A DNA stretch of 64,000 nt. Origin: Microbulbifer variabilis ATCC 700307 (GTDB taxonomy: Bacteria; Pseudomonadota; Gammaproteobacteria; Pseudomonadales; Cellvibrionaceae). Below the pieces are notes generated by a model that saw only the letters and a program-made list of their open reading frames with translations, was not told the DNA's origin and did not search any database. The position numbers and the translations under genes are program-made. Shown piece by piece: positions 54,175 through 62,770 of the stretch. The DNA lies in assembly GCF_000380565.1 (NCBI RefSeq), contig NZ_AQYJ01000028.1, forward strand, positions 310,001 through 374,000, given 5' to 3'. Positions within the stretch are counted from its first letter, which is position 1; every line of letters starts with the position of its first letter.

Positions 54175-54846
54175 CATTTGTGTACTCCCGATGGGTTGCT
54201 GGAATTCCATGGGAAACTACAGCTAGTTGACTCAGGTACTAATTTTTCAGACAAGTATACCGATACCTTTCCTATTAAGACGGATGTTTTTGGTTACCTC
54301 GATCGAGTTAATGGCATCGAGCAGACTTATTTACATCCTGACCTTGAGAAACGGATTGGTCTTCGCATAAGCGCATTAGAGGCATTTCAAGAGAAACTGC
54401 TTCTTTCTATCACGCATATTTGGGCCCGAAACCTATATGGCTATTGAATTTAGCACTGTCAAGGAACCAGTCGCAGGTAATCTATTCAATGCTCCAGTTT
54501 TTTGGGGTTGGGGTACTGACTCTGCTTGTATTATAGCTGGGGGAGCCTATTGGGATAAAATTGAAAGTGTCGAATTTGGTTTTCCTATTTCTTACAATAT
54601 TAGTGGTGAGTCTGAGCTCCTTGCTGAATTGACCTATGGTGGTGCCACTGTATTTCGGGAAGCAACTCCTGGCTTTGATATTATGAATAAAGATGGAAAT
54701 ATCGGAGTCGTGGGCGAATTTAATTCTTGGAATGTATGTCTTGGGATATTGTCGGGGATTCTCAGCTCACAGCGATCAGTAATACCCAGAAGGTTACCTT
54801 TCCAGAAAATTACCTTTCCAGAAGGTTACCTTTAAAGGGGCTTTAA
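54175..54846 (+). pseudogene. decayed gene of unknown function
   Basis: Two overlapping open pieces, 54142-54447 and 54437-54835, look like parts of one gene. Frame A reads LLEFHGKLQLVDSGTNFSDK to LEAFQE. One base lost gives SFYHAYLGPKP, another gives YMAIEFSTVKEPVAGNLFNA then FWGWGTDSACIIAGG and FREATPGFDIMNKDG. A last shift near 54745 gives DIVGDSQLTAISNTQKVTFP and a stop at 54846. No start codon is visible. The family was not recognised. The 5' part of the first piece overlaps the terminator and is spurious. Confidence 0.45.
54792..54833. repeat. 16-bp tandem repeat at the end of the decayed gene
   Basis: GGTTACCTTTCCAGAA at 54792-54807, AATTACCTTTCCAGAA at 54808-54823 and GGTTACCTTT at 54824-54833. 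The unit is not a multiple of three, so copy change shifts the frame. Confidence 0.7.
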
Positions 54847-54943
54847 TATTTTGATAATAATTCAGACTCAATTAATACTCTAAATAAAGGTATTTTAATT
54901 TGTCTTGTAACACTTGCGCTGCTATTGAGTAACTTAGATTAAA

Positions 54944-55750
54944 TCAAGGTGATTTTAACTCCTTTAATCTATCTATACATAACCTCTCTCTCTGATCAAA
55001 GAGATGTTTCGCACACATACCAACAGAGACAAAAGTACCAAACCCTGTACCAGCAGCAATAGTAAACATAATCAAAATTTGATATTTCACTGCGACTGTG
55101 GGGGATGTACCAGCTAGTATCTGCCCAGTCATCATGCCTGGCAGAAATACAATGCCGGCTGCAGCCATCGAATTGATTGTTGGCATTAATCCCGCGCGCA
55201 TTGCGTCTCTGCGAAATTCAATACTGGCTTGCCGCCAGGTTTCGCCCAGCATTAGGCGATTTTCAATAATATCGCTTGAGCGCCGCATACTTTCTGTTAG
55301 TCGATCCAGGCCCAGGGCAACGCCGGTCATGGTATTCCCAAGAAGCATTCCCAGGAGGGGAATAGAGTATTGAGGTTGGTACCAGGGCTGAGGACCGATT
55401 AGCACCACTAGACTCAGTATTGTGACGCTAAATGCGGAAACCAGCATGGATAAAGTGCCAATGGCAAAACTCCAGCCTCCACGCAGGCGATATTTTTGCC
55501 GTGAGACGACTTGTTGCCCGGCAAACAATAACATTGCCAATCCCAGCAGGCTGACCCATAACAGGGTGCCAACAGCGAACAGGGCTTCCAGTATGACTCC
55601 GACAAGCGCCAATTGAACCGCAGTGCGTACTGCCGCGACAATCAGTGGCTTGCCGAGCTGTAATCGTGCGATATGGGTGCAAATTGCCAGGGCAACCACC
55701 AGCGCCGCAGCCAGCGATAACTGCCACCAGGTCAGGTCGATCACACTCAT
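54944..55750 (-). CDS. fetB: FetB-like permease of an iron-export ABC system (UPF0014)
   Basis: 268 residues with about seven spans. LALAICTHIARLQLGKPLIV, LLGMLLGNTMTGVALGLDRL and RAGLMPTINSMAAAGIVFLP then GMMTGQILAGTSPTVAVKYQ are the conserved UPF0014 (YbbM/FetB) blocks. With the ATPase it should export iron and help against peroxide stress. Its start overlaps the end of the ATPase gene by 4 bases. Confidence 0.88.
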   Translation of the reverse strand: MSVIDLTWWQLSLAAALVVALAICTHIARLQLGKPLIVAAVRTAVQLALVGVILEALFAVGTLLWVSLLGLAMLLFAGQQVVSRQKYRLRGGWSFAIGTLSMLVSAFSVTILSLVVLIGPQPWYQPQYSIPLLGMLLGNTMTGVALGLDRLTESMRRSSDIIENRLMLGETWRQASIEFRRDAMRAGLMPTINSMAAAGIVFLPGMMTGQILAGTSPTVAVKYQILIMFTIAAGTGFGTFVSVGMCAKHLFDQRERLCIDRLKELKSP

Positions 55751-56352
55751 TGTGATATCTCCCGCTCCACAAGATGGCTTCCCTGAATCTCAAAATGCCT
55801 GCTGCCCACTCGCTGTATCTGTTCTTTACTGTGGGCCACCCAGATTACCGGGTATTGATGTTTTTGAATCTTAGCAAGCAGCCACTTTTCTACTTTATTC
55901 GTGGTTTCCACATCGAGATTGGCAGTGGGCTCATCCAGTAAAAGCGCACTTGGTTCATAGGAGAGAGCGCGAATAAGCGCCAAGCGCTGCTTTTCTCCCG
56001 AAGAGAGCCGGCTCACCTGCCACCCTGTGGCCTCTGCGGGAAACCCGAATACCTTTAAGGCTTCGTCCATCGGTTTATTAAAGTGTTCACCGACAGTCTC
56101 ATACCACCAGGCACTCTGTGCCGGTACCAGCATGACTTGGCGACGCCACTGGTGGCCAGGTATTTTATTCTGTTCTTTGTCATCAAGAGATATCTTGCCA
56201 TTATGGGGCTCTATATCAGCCACAGCTCTGAGTAGGCGGCTTTTACCGGAGCCGGAGGAGCCGGATAGGCAGATGACTTCTCCCGGCGGTACATCCAGCG
56301 CTATTTTTTCAAGTGAGCCGATACTCAGTGTCTCTAATTTTAGTTGAGGCAT
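55747..56352 (-). CDS. fetA: FetA-like ATP-binding protein of the iron-export ABC system
   Basis: 201 residues. Walker A GSSGSGKSR (32-40), the signature SRLSSGEKQRLALIRALS and Walker B ALLLDEPTANLD are complete. It is first in the two-gene fetAB operon and overlaps fetB by 4 bases. It is divergent from parC, with the hexanucleotide repeat between them. Confidence 0.88.
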   Translation of the reverse strand: MPQLKLETLSIGSLEKIALDVPPGEVICLSGSSGSGKSRLLRAVADIEPHNGKISLDDKEQNKIPGHQWRRQVMLVPAQSAWWYETVGEHFNKPMDEALKVFGFPAEATGWQVSRLSSGEKQRLALIRALSYEPSALLLDEPTANLDVETTNKVEKWLLAKIQKHQYPVIWVAHSKEQIQRVGSRHFEIQGSHLVEREISQ

Positions 56353-56494
56353 ATCAGGGGTTACTTGCTAACTACTTTGTAGTTAGTGGTTTTAGTTTCC
56401 TGCCAGTATTCTAAAATGCTTATACATCTGTCGTGTGAATTTGACTCAGTGGTTTGTACTGCTTTGCTAGGTTAGCTGAGAAGTGGAAGCTAGT

Positions 56495-56545
56495 TCCTAC
56501 TCCTACTCCTACTCCTACTCCTACTCCTACTCCTACTCCTACTCC
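56495..56545. repeat. TCCTAC hexanucleotide microsatellite (8.5 copies)
   Basis: Eight perfect TCCTAC units (56495-56542) and TCC, between fetA and parC, 101 bases before the parC start. The minus-strand open frame across it (GVGVG product) is judged spurious. Confidence 0.9.
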
Positions 56546-56645
56546 AGTTCCGCGATATATCTTTTTAACACTCATTGCTTCCCTTTGAACCTCCCGCCCC
56601 AGTCCGCCATAATCCGCTCCTTCCGAATCGAATAACGAGTGCTGT

Positions 56646-58895
56646 ATGACCGACACCTCTGTCTATGAGGCCACAGAGCGCCTGCCGTTAAAGGAGTACA
56701 CCGAGAAGGCGTATCTGGATTACTCCATGTATGTGATCCTGGATCGCGCCCTTCCGAATATCGGAGACGGCCTAAAGCCGGTGCAGCGGCGTATCGTCTA
56801 TGCCATGAGCGAGCTGGGCCTGAAGAATACCGCCAAGTATAAGAAGTCCGCGCGTACGGTCGGCGATGTGATCGGTAAGTACCATCCCCACGGTGATAGT
56901 GCCGTGTATGAGGCAATGGTGTTAATGGCACAGCCGTTCAGTTACCGCTATCCATTGATCGACGGTCAGGGCAACTGGGGCTCGCCGGATGATCCCAAGT
57001 CCTTTGCCGCCATGCGTTACACCGAGTCGCGCATGGGTAAATATTCGGAAGTACTGTTGTCGGAATTGGGGCAGGGCACTGTCGATTGGCAGCCGAACTT
57101 TGACGGCACCATGGATGAACCCTGTGTTCTTCCGGCACGGGTGCCCAATATTCTATTGAACGGCACCACCGGTATTGCCGTGGGTATGGCTACAGATATT
57201 CCGCCGCACAACTTGCGCGAAGTGGTCAACGCGACTGTGGCGCTGCTGGAAAACCCCAAGTCCACAGTAGAAGAGCTGTGTGAGCATATTCTCGGCCCGG
57301 ATATGCCCACTGAAGCAGAGATAATTACGCCGCGCGATGATATTCGTAAGATTTACACTTCCGGTCGCGGCTCTATCAAGATGCGCGCCCTATGGAGCAA
57401 GGAAGACGGCGATATCGTGATTACCGCGCTGCCCCACCAGGTGAGTGGTGCCAAGGTGCTGGAGCAGATTGCCCAGCAGATGCAGGCGAAGAAGCTGCCT
57501 ATGGTGAATGACCTTCGCGATGAGTCGGATCACGAAAATCCCACGCGCCTGATAATTGTGCCGAAATCCAACCGGGTGGATATGGAATCGGTGATGAACC
57601 ACCTGTTCGCCACCACCGATCTTGAGCGCAACTACCGCGTCAATATGAATATGATCGGTATCGATGGCCGCCCCCAGGTGAAGTCCCTCGATAAGATCCT
57701 GCGAGAGTGGTTGACTTTCCGGGCAACTACCACCCGCCGCCGCCTACAGTTCCGCCTGGACAAAGTTGAGAAACGCCTGCACCTGCTTGCCGGGCAGTTG
57801 ATCGCCTTCCTCAATCTCGATGAGGTGATCGAAATTATCCGCACCAGCGATGAACCCAAACAGGAGTTGATGGAGAGTTTCGAGCTCACGGATATCCAGG
57901 CAGACTACATTCTCGACACCAAGCTGCGCCAGTTGGCGCGTCTGGAAGAGATGAAAATTCGTGGTGAGCAGGCTGAGCTGGAGAAAGAGCGTGATACTCT
58001 AACTAAAACTCTGGATAGCGAACGTCGCCTGAAGACGCTGATCAAGAAAGAGCTATTGGCGGCGGCCAAAGAATTTGGTGATGAGCGTCGTTCCCCCATC
58101 GTTGCCCGTGAAGAGTCCAAAGCGTTTAGCGAAGCGGAGTTACTGTCTTCCGATCCCATCACTGTTGTGGTTTCCGAAAAGGGTTGGATTCGCGCGGCCA
58201 AGGGCCATGAAATTGATGCGGCGGCATTGAGTTACAAGGCTGGGGATAGTCTCGGCTTCGCCGCACGAGGCAAGAGCAACCAGCCGGCGCTGTTACTTGA
58301 TAGTACAGGGCGCAGCTATTCCATTGCCTCCCATACTCTACCGTCGGCGCGAGGGCAGGGCGAGCCGCTGAGCGGGCGAATCAATCCACCCTCCGGTGCC
58401 ACCTTTGAGGGGCTGCTCATGGGGCCGGACGAACAACGGGTTTTACTGGCCTCCGATGCCGGCTATGGCTTTATTGCCAAGCTCTCGGATCTGCAGTCGC
58501 GCAATAAGGCAGGCAAGGCCATGCTGACCCTGCCCAAGGGCGCGCAGGTGCTGCCACCTCATTTACTGGAAAATCCACAGGAGGCCCTGCTGGCGGCAGT
58601 AACCTCGGAAGGACGTATGCTGGTATTCCCTGTCACTGAATTGCCTGAGTTGGCGAAGGGCAAGGGTAATAAGATTATCAATATCACCTCGGCCCGCGCA
58701 GCGAGCCGTGAGGAAGTTGTGGTGGGTGTTGCCGTGCTGGAGGGTAAGAGCCAGCTGGTTGTCCACGCTGGAAAGCGTCATACCAAGATTAAGATCGCAG
58801 AGATGGATCATTACCGCGGCGAGCGCGGTCGCCGTGGTAATAAGCTGCCACGGGGATTCCAGAAGGTCGATCGGATTGAGGTATTGGAAAAGTAA
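56646..58895 (+). CDS. parC: DNA topoisomerase IV subunit A
   Basis: 749 residues. [20 protein letters not shown] opens the GyrA/ParC fold, and the catalytic Tyr125 is in AAMRYTESR. The C-terminal beta-pinwheel has [10 protein letters not shown] near the end and no GyrA box. In the quinolone-determining region [11 protein letters not shown], Ser85 and Glu89 stand where E. coli ParC has Ser80 and Glu84, that is, in the wild-type state. parE is not in the window. It ends in a clear terminator. Confidence 0.95.
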   Translation: MTDTSVYEATERLPLKEYTEKAYLDYSMYVILDRALPNIGDGLKPVQRRIVYAMSELGLKNTAKYKKSARTVGDVIGKYHPHGDSAVYEAMVLMAQPFSYRYPLIDGQGNWGSPDDPKSFAAMRYTESRMGKYSEVLLSELGQGTVDWQPNFDGTMDEPCVLPARVPNILLNGTTGIAVGMATDIPPHNLREVVNATVALLENPKSTVEELCEHILGPDMPTEAEIITPRDDIRKIYTSGRGSIKMRALWSKEDGDIVITALPHQVSGAKVLEQIAQQMQAKKLPMVNDLRDESDHENPTRLIIVPKSNRVDMESVMNHLFATTDLERNYRVNMNMIGIDGRPQVKSLDKILREWLTFRATTTRRRLQFRLDKVEKRLHLLAGQLIAFLNLDEVIEIIRTSDEPKQELMESFELTDIQADYILDTKLRQLARLEEMKIRGEQAELEKERDTLTKTLDSERRLKTLIKKELLAAAKEFGDERRSPIVAREESKAFSEAELLSSDPITVVVSEKGWIRAAKGHEIDAAALSYKAGDSLGFAARGKSNQPALLLDSTGRSYSIASHTLPSARGQGEPLSGRINPPSGATFEGLLMGPDEQRVLLASDAGYGFIAKLSDLQSRNKAGKAMLTLPKGAQVLPPHLLENPQEALLAAVTSEGRMLVFPVTELPELAKGKGNKIINITSARAASREEVVVGVAVLEGKSQLVVHAGKRHTKIKIAEMDHYRGERGRRGNKLPRGFQKVDRIEVLEK

Positions 58896-58920
58896 GCTGA
58901 AGTCCACCTGTGCTGGCAAA

Positions 58921-58948
58921 GGCGGTCATTCTGACCGCCTTTTTTATT
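58921..58948 (+). terminator. terminator after parC
   Basis: GGCGGTCA, a 3-base loop and TGACCGCC are followed by a T6 run, 25 bases after the stop. Confidence 0.9.
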
Positions 58949-59031
58949 GCTAATCCCGTATTGATAACTGATACATTGATGAAATAATAAGCAGGCTTAT
59001 AATGAGCGCCCTCAAAAAGGGAGTCTTAGGC

Positions 59032-59496
59032 ATGTCAGGGAAAGATACGCAGGGCGAGGATATTGCGACTGGGGTGAGCCTGGAGCTACACAGCGCGGCG
59101 CGTTTACTGCGGCGCAACTTTGACCGCCGAGCCAGGGGGCATAGTCTCAGCGGCTCCCGTTGGCAGGTGCTGTGGCATCTGGTGCGACAACAGGGGCAGA
59201 AGCAGGCAGAATTGGCTGAGTGCCTTGATATGGCGCCGATTAGCCTGGCGCGCCAACTCGATAACCTGCAGCGGGAAGGGCTGGTAGAGCGGCGCCCTGA
59301 CCCGCAGGACAGGCGCTGCTTTCGTATTTACCTGACCGGGCAGGCGGAACCGGCCATGGCTTTGTTGGATGGGCTCGAAAAAGAGACTCGCGCCCAAGCC
59401 CTGGATGGTTTTTCCCCGGAGGAAGTAATACAGCTGCAAACGTTGTTGGAGCGATTGCGCAAAAACCTGACACGCGAAGAGATTGAATTTGACTGA
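59032..59496 (+). CDS. MarR-family regulator
   Basis: 154 residues from ATG 59032, chosen over ATG 59002 because AAGGGAG lies 8 bases before it. The winged helix reads QAELAECLDMAPISLARQLD then LVERRPDPQDRRCFRIYLT, with the basic wing DRR. It overlaps the emrA-like gene by 14 bases and probably represses it, as MarR proteins do before EmrAB-type pumps. Confidence 0.9.
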   Translation: MSGKDTQGEDIATGVSLELHSAARLLRRNFDRRARGHSLSGSRWQVLWHLVRQQGQKQAELAECLDMAPISLARQLDNLQREGLVERRPDPQDRRCFRIYLTGQAEPAMALLDGLEKETRAQALDGFSPEEVIQLQTLLERLRKNLTREEIEFD

Positions 59497-60568
59497 CAAG
59501 CTGAATCTAAACCTGGATCGAACCACACAGCGCAAACTGGGGCTCATACTGGTCCTGGTGCTTGCTGCGCTGGCGGTTGGCTGGAGCCTGTTTGGCAGTG
59601 GCGATATCGTCGAGACAGAGAATGCCTATGTGAAGGCGGAAAAAGTCTCCCTGGCACCAGAAGTCAGCGGTGTGGTCACCAAGGTACTGGTGAGTGCCAA
59701 CCAAGTGGTGAGCAAGGGCCAGCTGTTAATTCAGATCGACCGCACCGCCTTTGAGTTGGCGGTCACCGAGGCAGAAGCCCGTTTGTCACAGGTGCGCAAT
59801 GACTTGCTGGCCCGCCGTGCCGAATATGCGGAGGCCGATGCCGCCTTACAGCAGGCGCGCAAAGATGCAGATTTTTACCGGCGCCAACTGGAGCGCAATG
59901 AAAAGCTAGGCAAAGTGGCTTTTTCTGAAGCGGAGCTGGATAGTGCGCGCCAGCAATTGGAGCGGGCTCGGGCACAGATCACTATCAATGCAGAAAAACT
60001 GTCCAGCCTGCGGGCAGAGCTGGGAGGCGATCCTGGTTCTGCTTTGGAAGATCAGGCGGATCTCAAAGTGGCCCAGGCACAGTTGGATAAGGCCAACTAT
60101 CAACTGTCTCGTACGCGTATTATTGCGCCAGTAGATGGCACCATCGCCAATACCGTGCCCCAGGTTGGGGAGATGGCCACTGCCGGACTTAACTTGCTCA
60201 ATATGATTGGGTCTAGCGGTCTTTGGGTGGAAGCCAATCTTAAGGAAACTGAGCTAGCCAAGGTACGTACCGGTCAGCAGGCAGAGGTGACCCTCGACGC
60301 TTATCCTGATTTCGAATGGCAGGCCCAGGTGGACAGTATGAGCCCGGCTAGTGGTAGCGAGTTTGCCCTGACGCCTCCCCAGAATGCCAGCGGCAATTGG
60401 AAGAAAGTAGTACAGAGAGTGCCGGTGCGCTTGCGTCTCTATCCTCTAAAGGATGCGCCGCAGTTACGGGCCGGTATGAGTGCAAAGGTGCGTATCGACA
60501 CCAGCGAGGATGCCAAGGTGGTTTCGGCCCGAGCCTCAACCGATGAGAGTGGCAGGGTGGTCCTGTAA
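59483..60568 (+). CDS. emrA: EmrA/HlyD-type membrane fusion protein
   Basis: 361 residues, probably starting with TTG (59483 or 59489) inside the end of the MarR gene. One N-terminal span (LILVLVLAALAVGWSLF), then VETENAYVKAEKVSLAPEVS and VSANQVVSKGQLLIQID of the lipoyl half-motif, a long coiled coil, and ATAGLNLLNMIGSSGLWVEA to the C-terminus. It links an inner-membrane pump to an outer-membrane channel. The usual emrB partner does not follow; a terminator comes next. Confidence 0.88.
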   Translation: MNLTDKLNLNLDRTTQRKLGLILVLVLAALAVGWSLFGSGDIVETENAYVKAEKVSLAPEVSGVVTKVLVSANQVVSKGQLLIQIDRTAFELAVTEAEARLSQVRNDLLARRAEYAEADAALQQARKDADFYRRQLERNEKLGKVAFSEAELDSARQQLERARAQITINAEKLSSLRAELGGDPGSALEDQADLKVAQAQLDKANYQLSRTRIIAPVDGTIANTVPQVGEMATAGLNLLNMIGSSGLWVEANLKETELAKVRTGQQAEVTLDAYPDFEWQAQVDSMSPASGSEFALTPPQNASGNWKKVVQRVPVRLRLYPLKDAPQLRAGMSAKVRIDTSEDAKVVSARASTDESGRVVL

Positions 60569-60610
60569 AAACGAAAAGTTTGCAGGGGAAGGGCTTCCTT
60601 GCCAGAACAG

Positions 60611-60648
60611 ATATTAAGAAGGCCCGCGAGATGGGCCTTCTTAATATT
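60611..60648. terminator. bidirectional terminator between emrA and the DUF2147 gene
   Basis: A perfect 15-bp stem: arms 60611-60625 and 60633-60647 around a 7-base loop, with T-rich ends on both sides. Confidence 0.85.
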
Positions 60649-60651
60649 TAA

Positions 60652-61071
60652 TTACTGAACTCTGTGCCAGGTCTGGGTGCGGTAGAAGAAACCAAGGTAA
60701 CCGCGCACCTTCAGGGTATCGTCGTTCTCCAGCCAGAACTTGCAGTCGTATACCTTGCCTGTGACCGGGTCCATAATCTCTCCGCCTTCGTATTTATCAC
60801 CCTTCTTCGCCATGCCGGTGATCACATCCATGCCAACGAGAGGTTTACCCTTCAGATCACCGGGGCAGTTCTCGCAGACGGTGTCATTGGGTTTCATCAG
60901 CAACTGGTCAATTTTCCCGTAGTACTTTCCATCCTTTTCGTAGATTTCCACGATGGACTTGGGCTGGCCGGTTTCATCGTCGACAGTGCGCCACTTGCCT
61001 ACAACATCTGCGGCACTGGCCTGCAGGGCGAACATCAGGCCGAAAGCGGCCAGGAGCAGGTTTTTGATCAT
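60652..61071 (-). CDS. DUF2147 exported protein
   Basis: 139 residues with a signal peptide (ASA-ADV). GKWRTVDDETGQPKSIVEIY, YYGKIDQLL, DVITGMAKKGDKYEGG and KVRGYLGFFYRTQTWHRV are the DUF2147 blocks, a lipocalin-like fold in the periplasm. The CENCPGDL stretch may form a disulfide. Function unknown. Confidence 0.88.
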   Translation of the reverse strand: MIKNLLLAAFGLMFALQASAADVVGKWRTVDDETGQPKSIVEIYEKDGKYYGKIDQLLMKPNDTVCENCPGDLKGKPLVGMDVITGMAKKGDKYEGGEIMDPVTGKVYDCKFWLENDDTLKVRGYLGFFYRTQTWHRVQ

Positions 61072-61230
61072 CTGTAGGAGTTCCTCTGTTAAGTGGTGAC
61101 CCAGATCTTACATGAAGTCATCGTTGGCGGCAGGAGGATAGTCACCATCGGGCAAAAATTAGCCGCATATATCCGGCAGTTAGCCGCATTTAAACGCTTT
61201 TTATCTGATTTTCGTACCAGTTTTGCCGCT

Positions 61231-62697
61231 TTATGAGGAGCAGCTTAGGGGAATACGCTTGCCGGATTCAGGTGGTCTGGCAGACCAGGCCTCATGCTCC
61301 GGGTGTTCCTCGAACGGTGATTGCAGCAAATTGCGCAAAGTACGCAGGGGATAATAATCACCTTGTCCGGCTGCCTCGATGACTTTCTGTGCCAAATAGT
61401 TACGCAGAATATATTTGGGGTTTACTGCTAACATGGCGCGGTTGCGCGTGCGGGAATTACTATTCTCACGTGACAGGCGTCGATCGTAATGCCCCAGCCA
61501 TTGATCCAGCGCATCGTGTTTAACTGCTGCGATACATTCACATAACCCAGCTGCTGGGCGTTCGCCGCGATAGTGTGCCAATGCGCGGAAGAAACGGGCA
61601 TAGTCCGCCTCACCCTGTTGTAACAGTTTTAGTAGATCTGCACAGAGTGCTGGATCGCCATCCTCTTCTGTGGTGAGCCCAAGCTTGGCGCGCATACGTG
61701 CAGCATAGGTGCGGGTGACCTGGGGCTGAAACTGCTCCAAACAATCACGCAATGTTTCCACGTCAACAAATCCGGACAGGGCGTGGGCGAGAGCGTTTAA
61801 ATTCCACAATACGACACCCGGCTGCTGTTCGAAGGCGTAGCGGCCTGTGTGATCTGAGTGATTACAAATAAACGTGGGGTCGTAGTCGTCAAGGAAGGCA
61901 TAGGGGCCGAAATCAAAGGTATCGCCGATAATCGACATATTGTCGGTATTGAGCACTCCGTGGGCAAAGCCCTCTGCCTGCCAACCAGCTACCAGTTCGG
62001 CGCTGCGCATAGTGGTAAATCGCAGCATCGCCTCAGCCTGCTCGCGGACACCGAGCCCTTGTGAATTTGGCACAAAGCGCTGGCAGATTTCACTGATGAG
62101 CTGTTGCAGGGCTTGTAGTTGTTTAGTGTAAAACAGGTATTCGAAGTGGCCGAAGCGCACGTGGCTCTCGGCCACTCGGATCAGCATGGCGCCATTTTCA
62201 ATCTGTTCACGGGTTACCGGTTCGTCGCTGCCAACAATACATAGTGCACGGGTGGATCGAATACCCAGGCCGCTTAAGGCCTCACCGGCGAGGTACTCGC
62301 GAATAGTGGAGCGCAATACCGCGCGGCCATCGCCAAAACGGGAGTAGGGGGTTTTGCCGGCACCTTTAAGGTGCAGCTCCCAACACCGTCCGGCATTTTC
62401 GATTTCTCCCAGCAGCAATGCGCGGCCGTCACCCAGGTCCGGGTTGTAGACCCCAAACTGATGACCTGTGTACTTCATGGCAAAGGGGCGGCTGCCATGA
62501 AATAGTTTGGCGCCACAGCCCAGTTGCGCCCATGCGGCATTTTCTATCTCAGATGCATCGATACCGAGTAGCTGCATGACTTTTGGATTGGTGTCGATCA
62601 ACTGGGGGTGATCGAAGGGGGTGGGATCTATTCGCGTGCCGAAGGCGTCGCCCAGATCTGCATAGTGGTGGCTGAGGGTAACTTCGCTGAGCTTCAT
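61231..62697 (-). CDS. selO: protein adenylyltransferase SelO (YdiU)
   Basis: 488 residues. YTGHQFGVYNPDLGDGRALL, LHLKGAGKTPYSRFGDGRAV, GVLNTDNMSIIGDTFDFGPY and VLWNLNALAHAL are the SelO blocks, with the inverted ATP-binding pseudokinase fold. It transfers AMP to Ser, Thr or Tyr of target proteins, linked to redox stress. The C-terminus is SGKRIPLSCSS, with Cys where some homologues have Sec. No SECIS is needed. Single gene. Confidence 0.92.
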   Translation of the reverse strand: MKLSEVTLSHHYADLGDAFGTRIDPTPFDHPQLIDTNPKVMQLLGIDASEIENAAWAQLGCGAKLFHGSRPFAMKYTGHQFGVYNPDLGDGRALLLGEIENAGRCWELHLKGAGKTPYSRFGDGRAVLRSTIREYLAGEALSGLGIRSTRALCIVGSDEPVTREQIENGAMLIRVAESHVRFGHFEYLFYTKQLQALQQLISEICQRFVPNSQGLGVREQAEAMLRFTTMRSAELVAGWQAEGFAHGVLNTDNMSIIGDTFDFGPYAFLDDYDPTFICNHSDHTGRYAFEQQPGVVLWNLNALAHALSGFVDVETLRDCLEQFQPQVTRTYAARMRAKLGLTTEEDGDPALCADLLKLLQQGEADYARFFRALAHYRGERPAAGLCECIAAVKHDALDQWLGHYDRRLSRENSNSRTRNRAMLAVNPKYILRNYLAQKVIEAAGQGDYYPLRTLRNLLQSPFEEHPEHEAWSARPPESGKRIPLSCSS

Positions 62698-62770
62698 AGA
62701 TTCTGGGCTTAGGATAAAAATTGATATTAACGGGCATGTTACCGGTATCGATAACTATTCACAGTGGTGT

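Noticed and set aside
54142..54447. Intact 101-residue protein from a TTG at 54142
   Set aside because: Its first codons lie in the terminator hairpin of the previous gene, and its sequence continues into other frames; treated as part of a decayed gene.
56420..56656. Open frame with a GVGVGV tract between fetA and parC
   Set aside because: The tract is a translation of the TCCTAC microsatellite, and the frame overlaps the parC start; nothing else looks coding.
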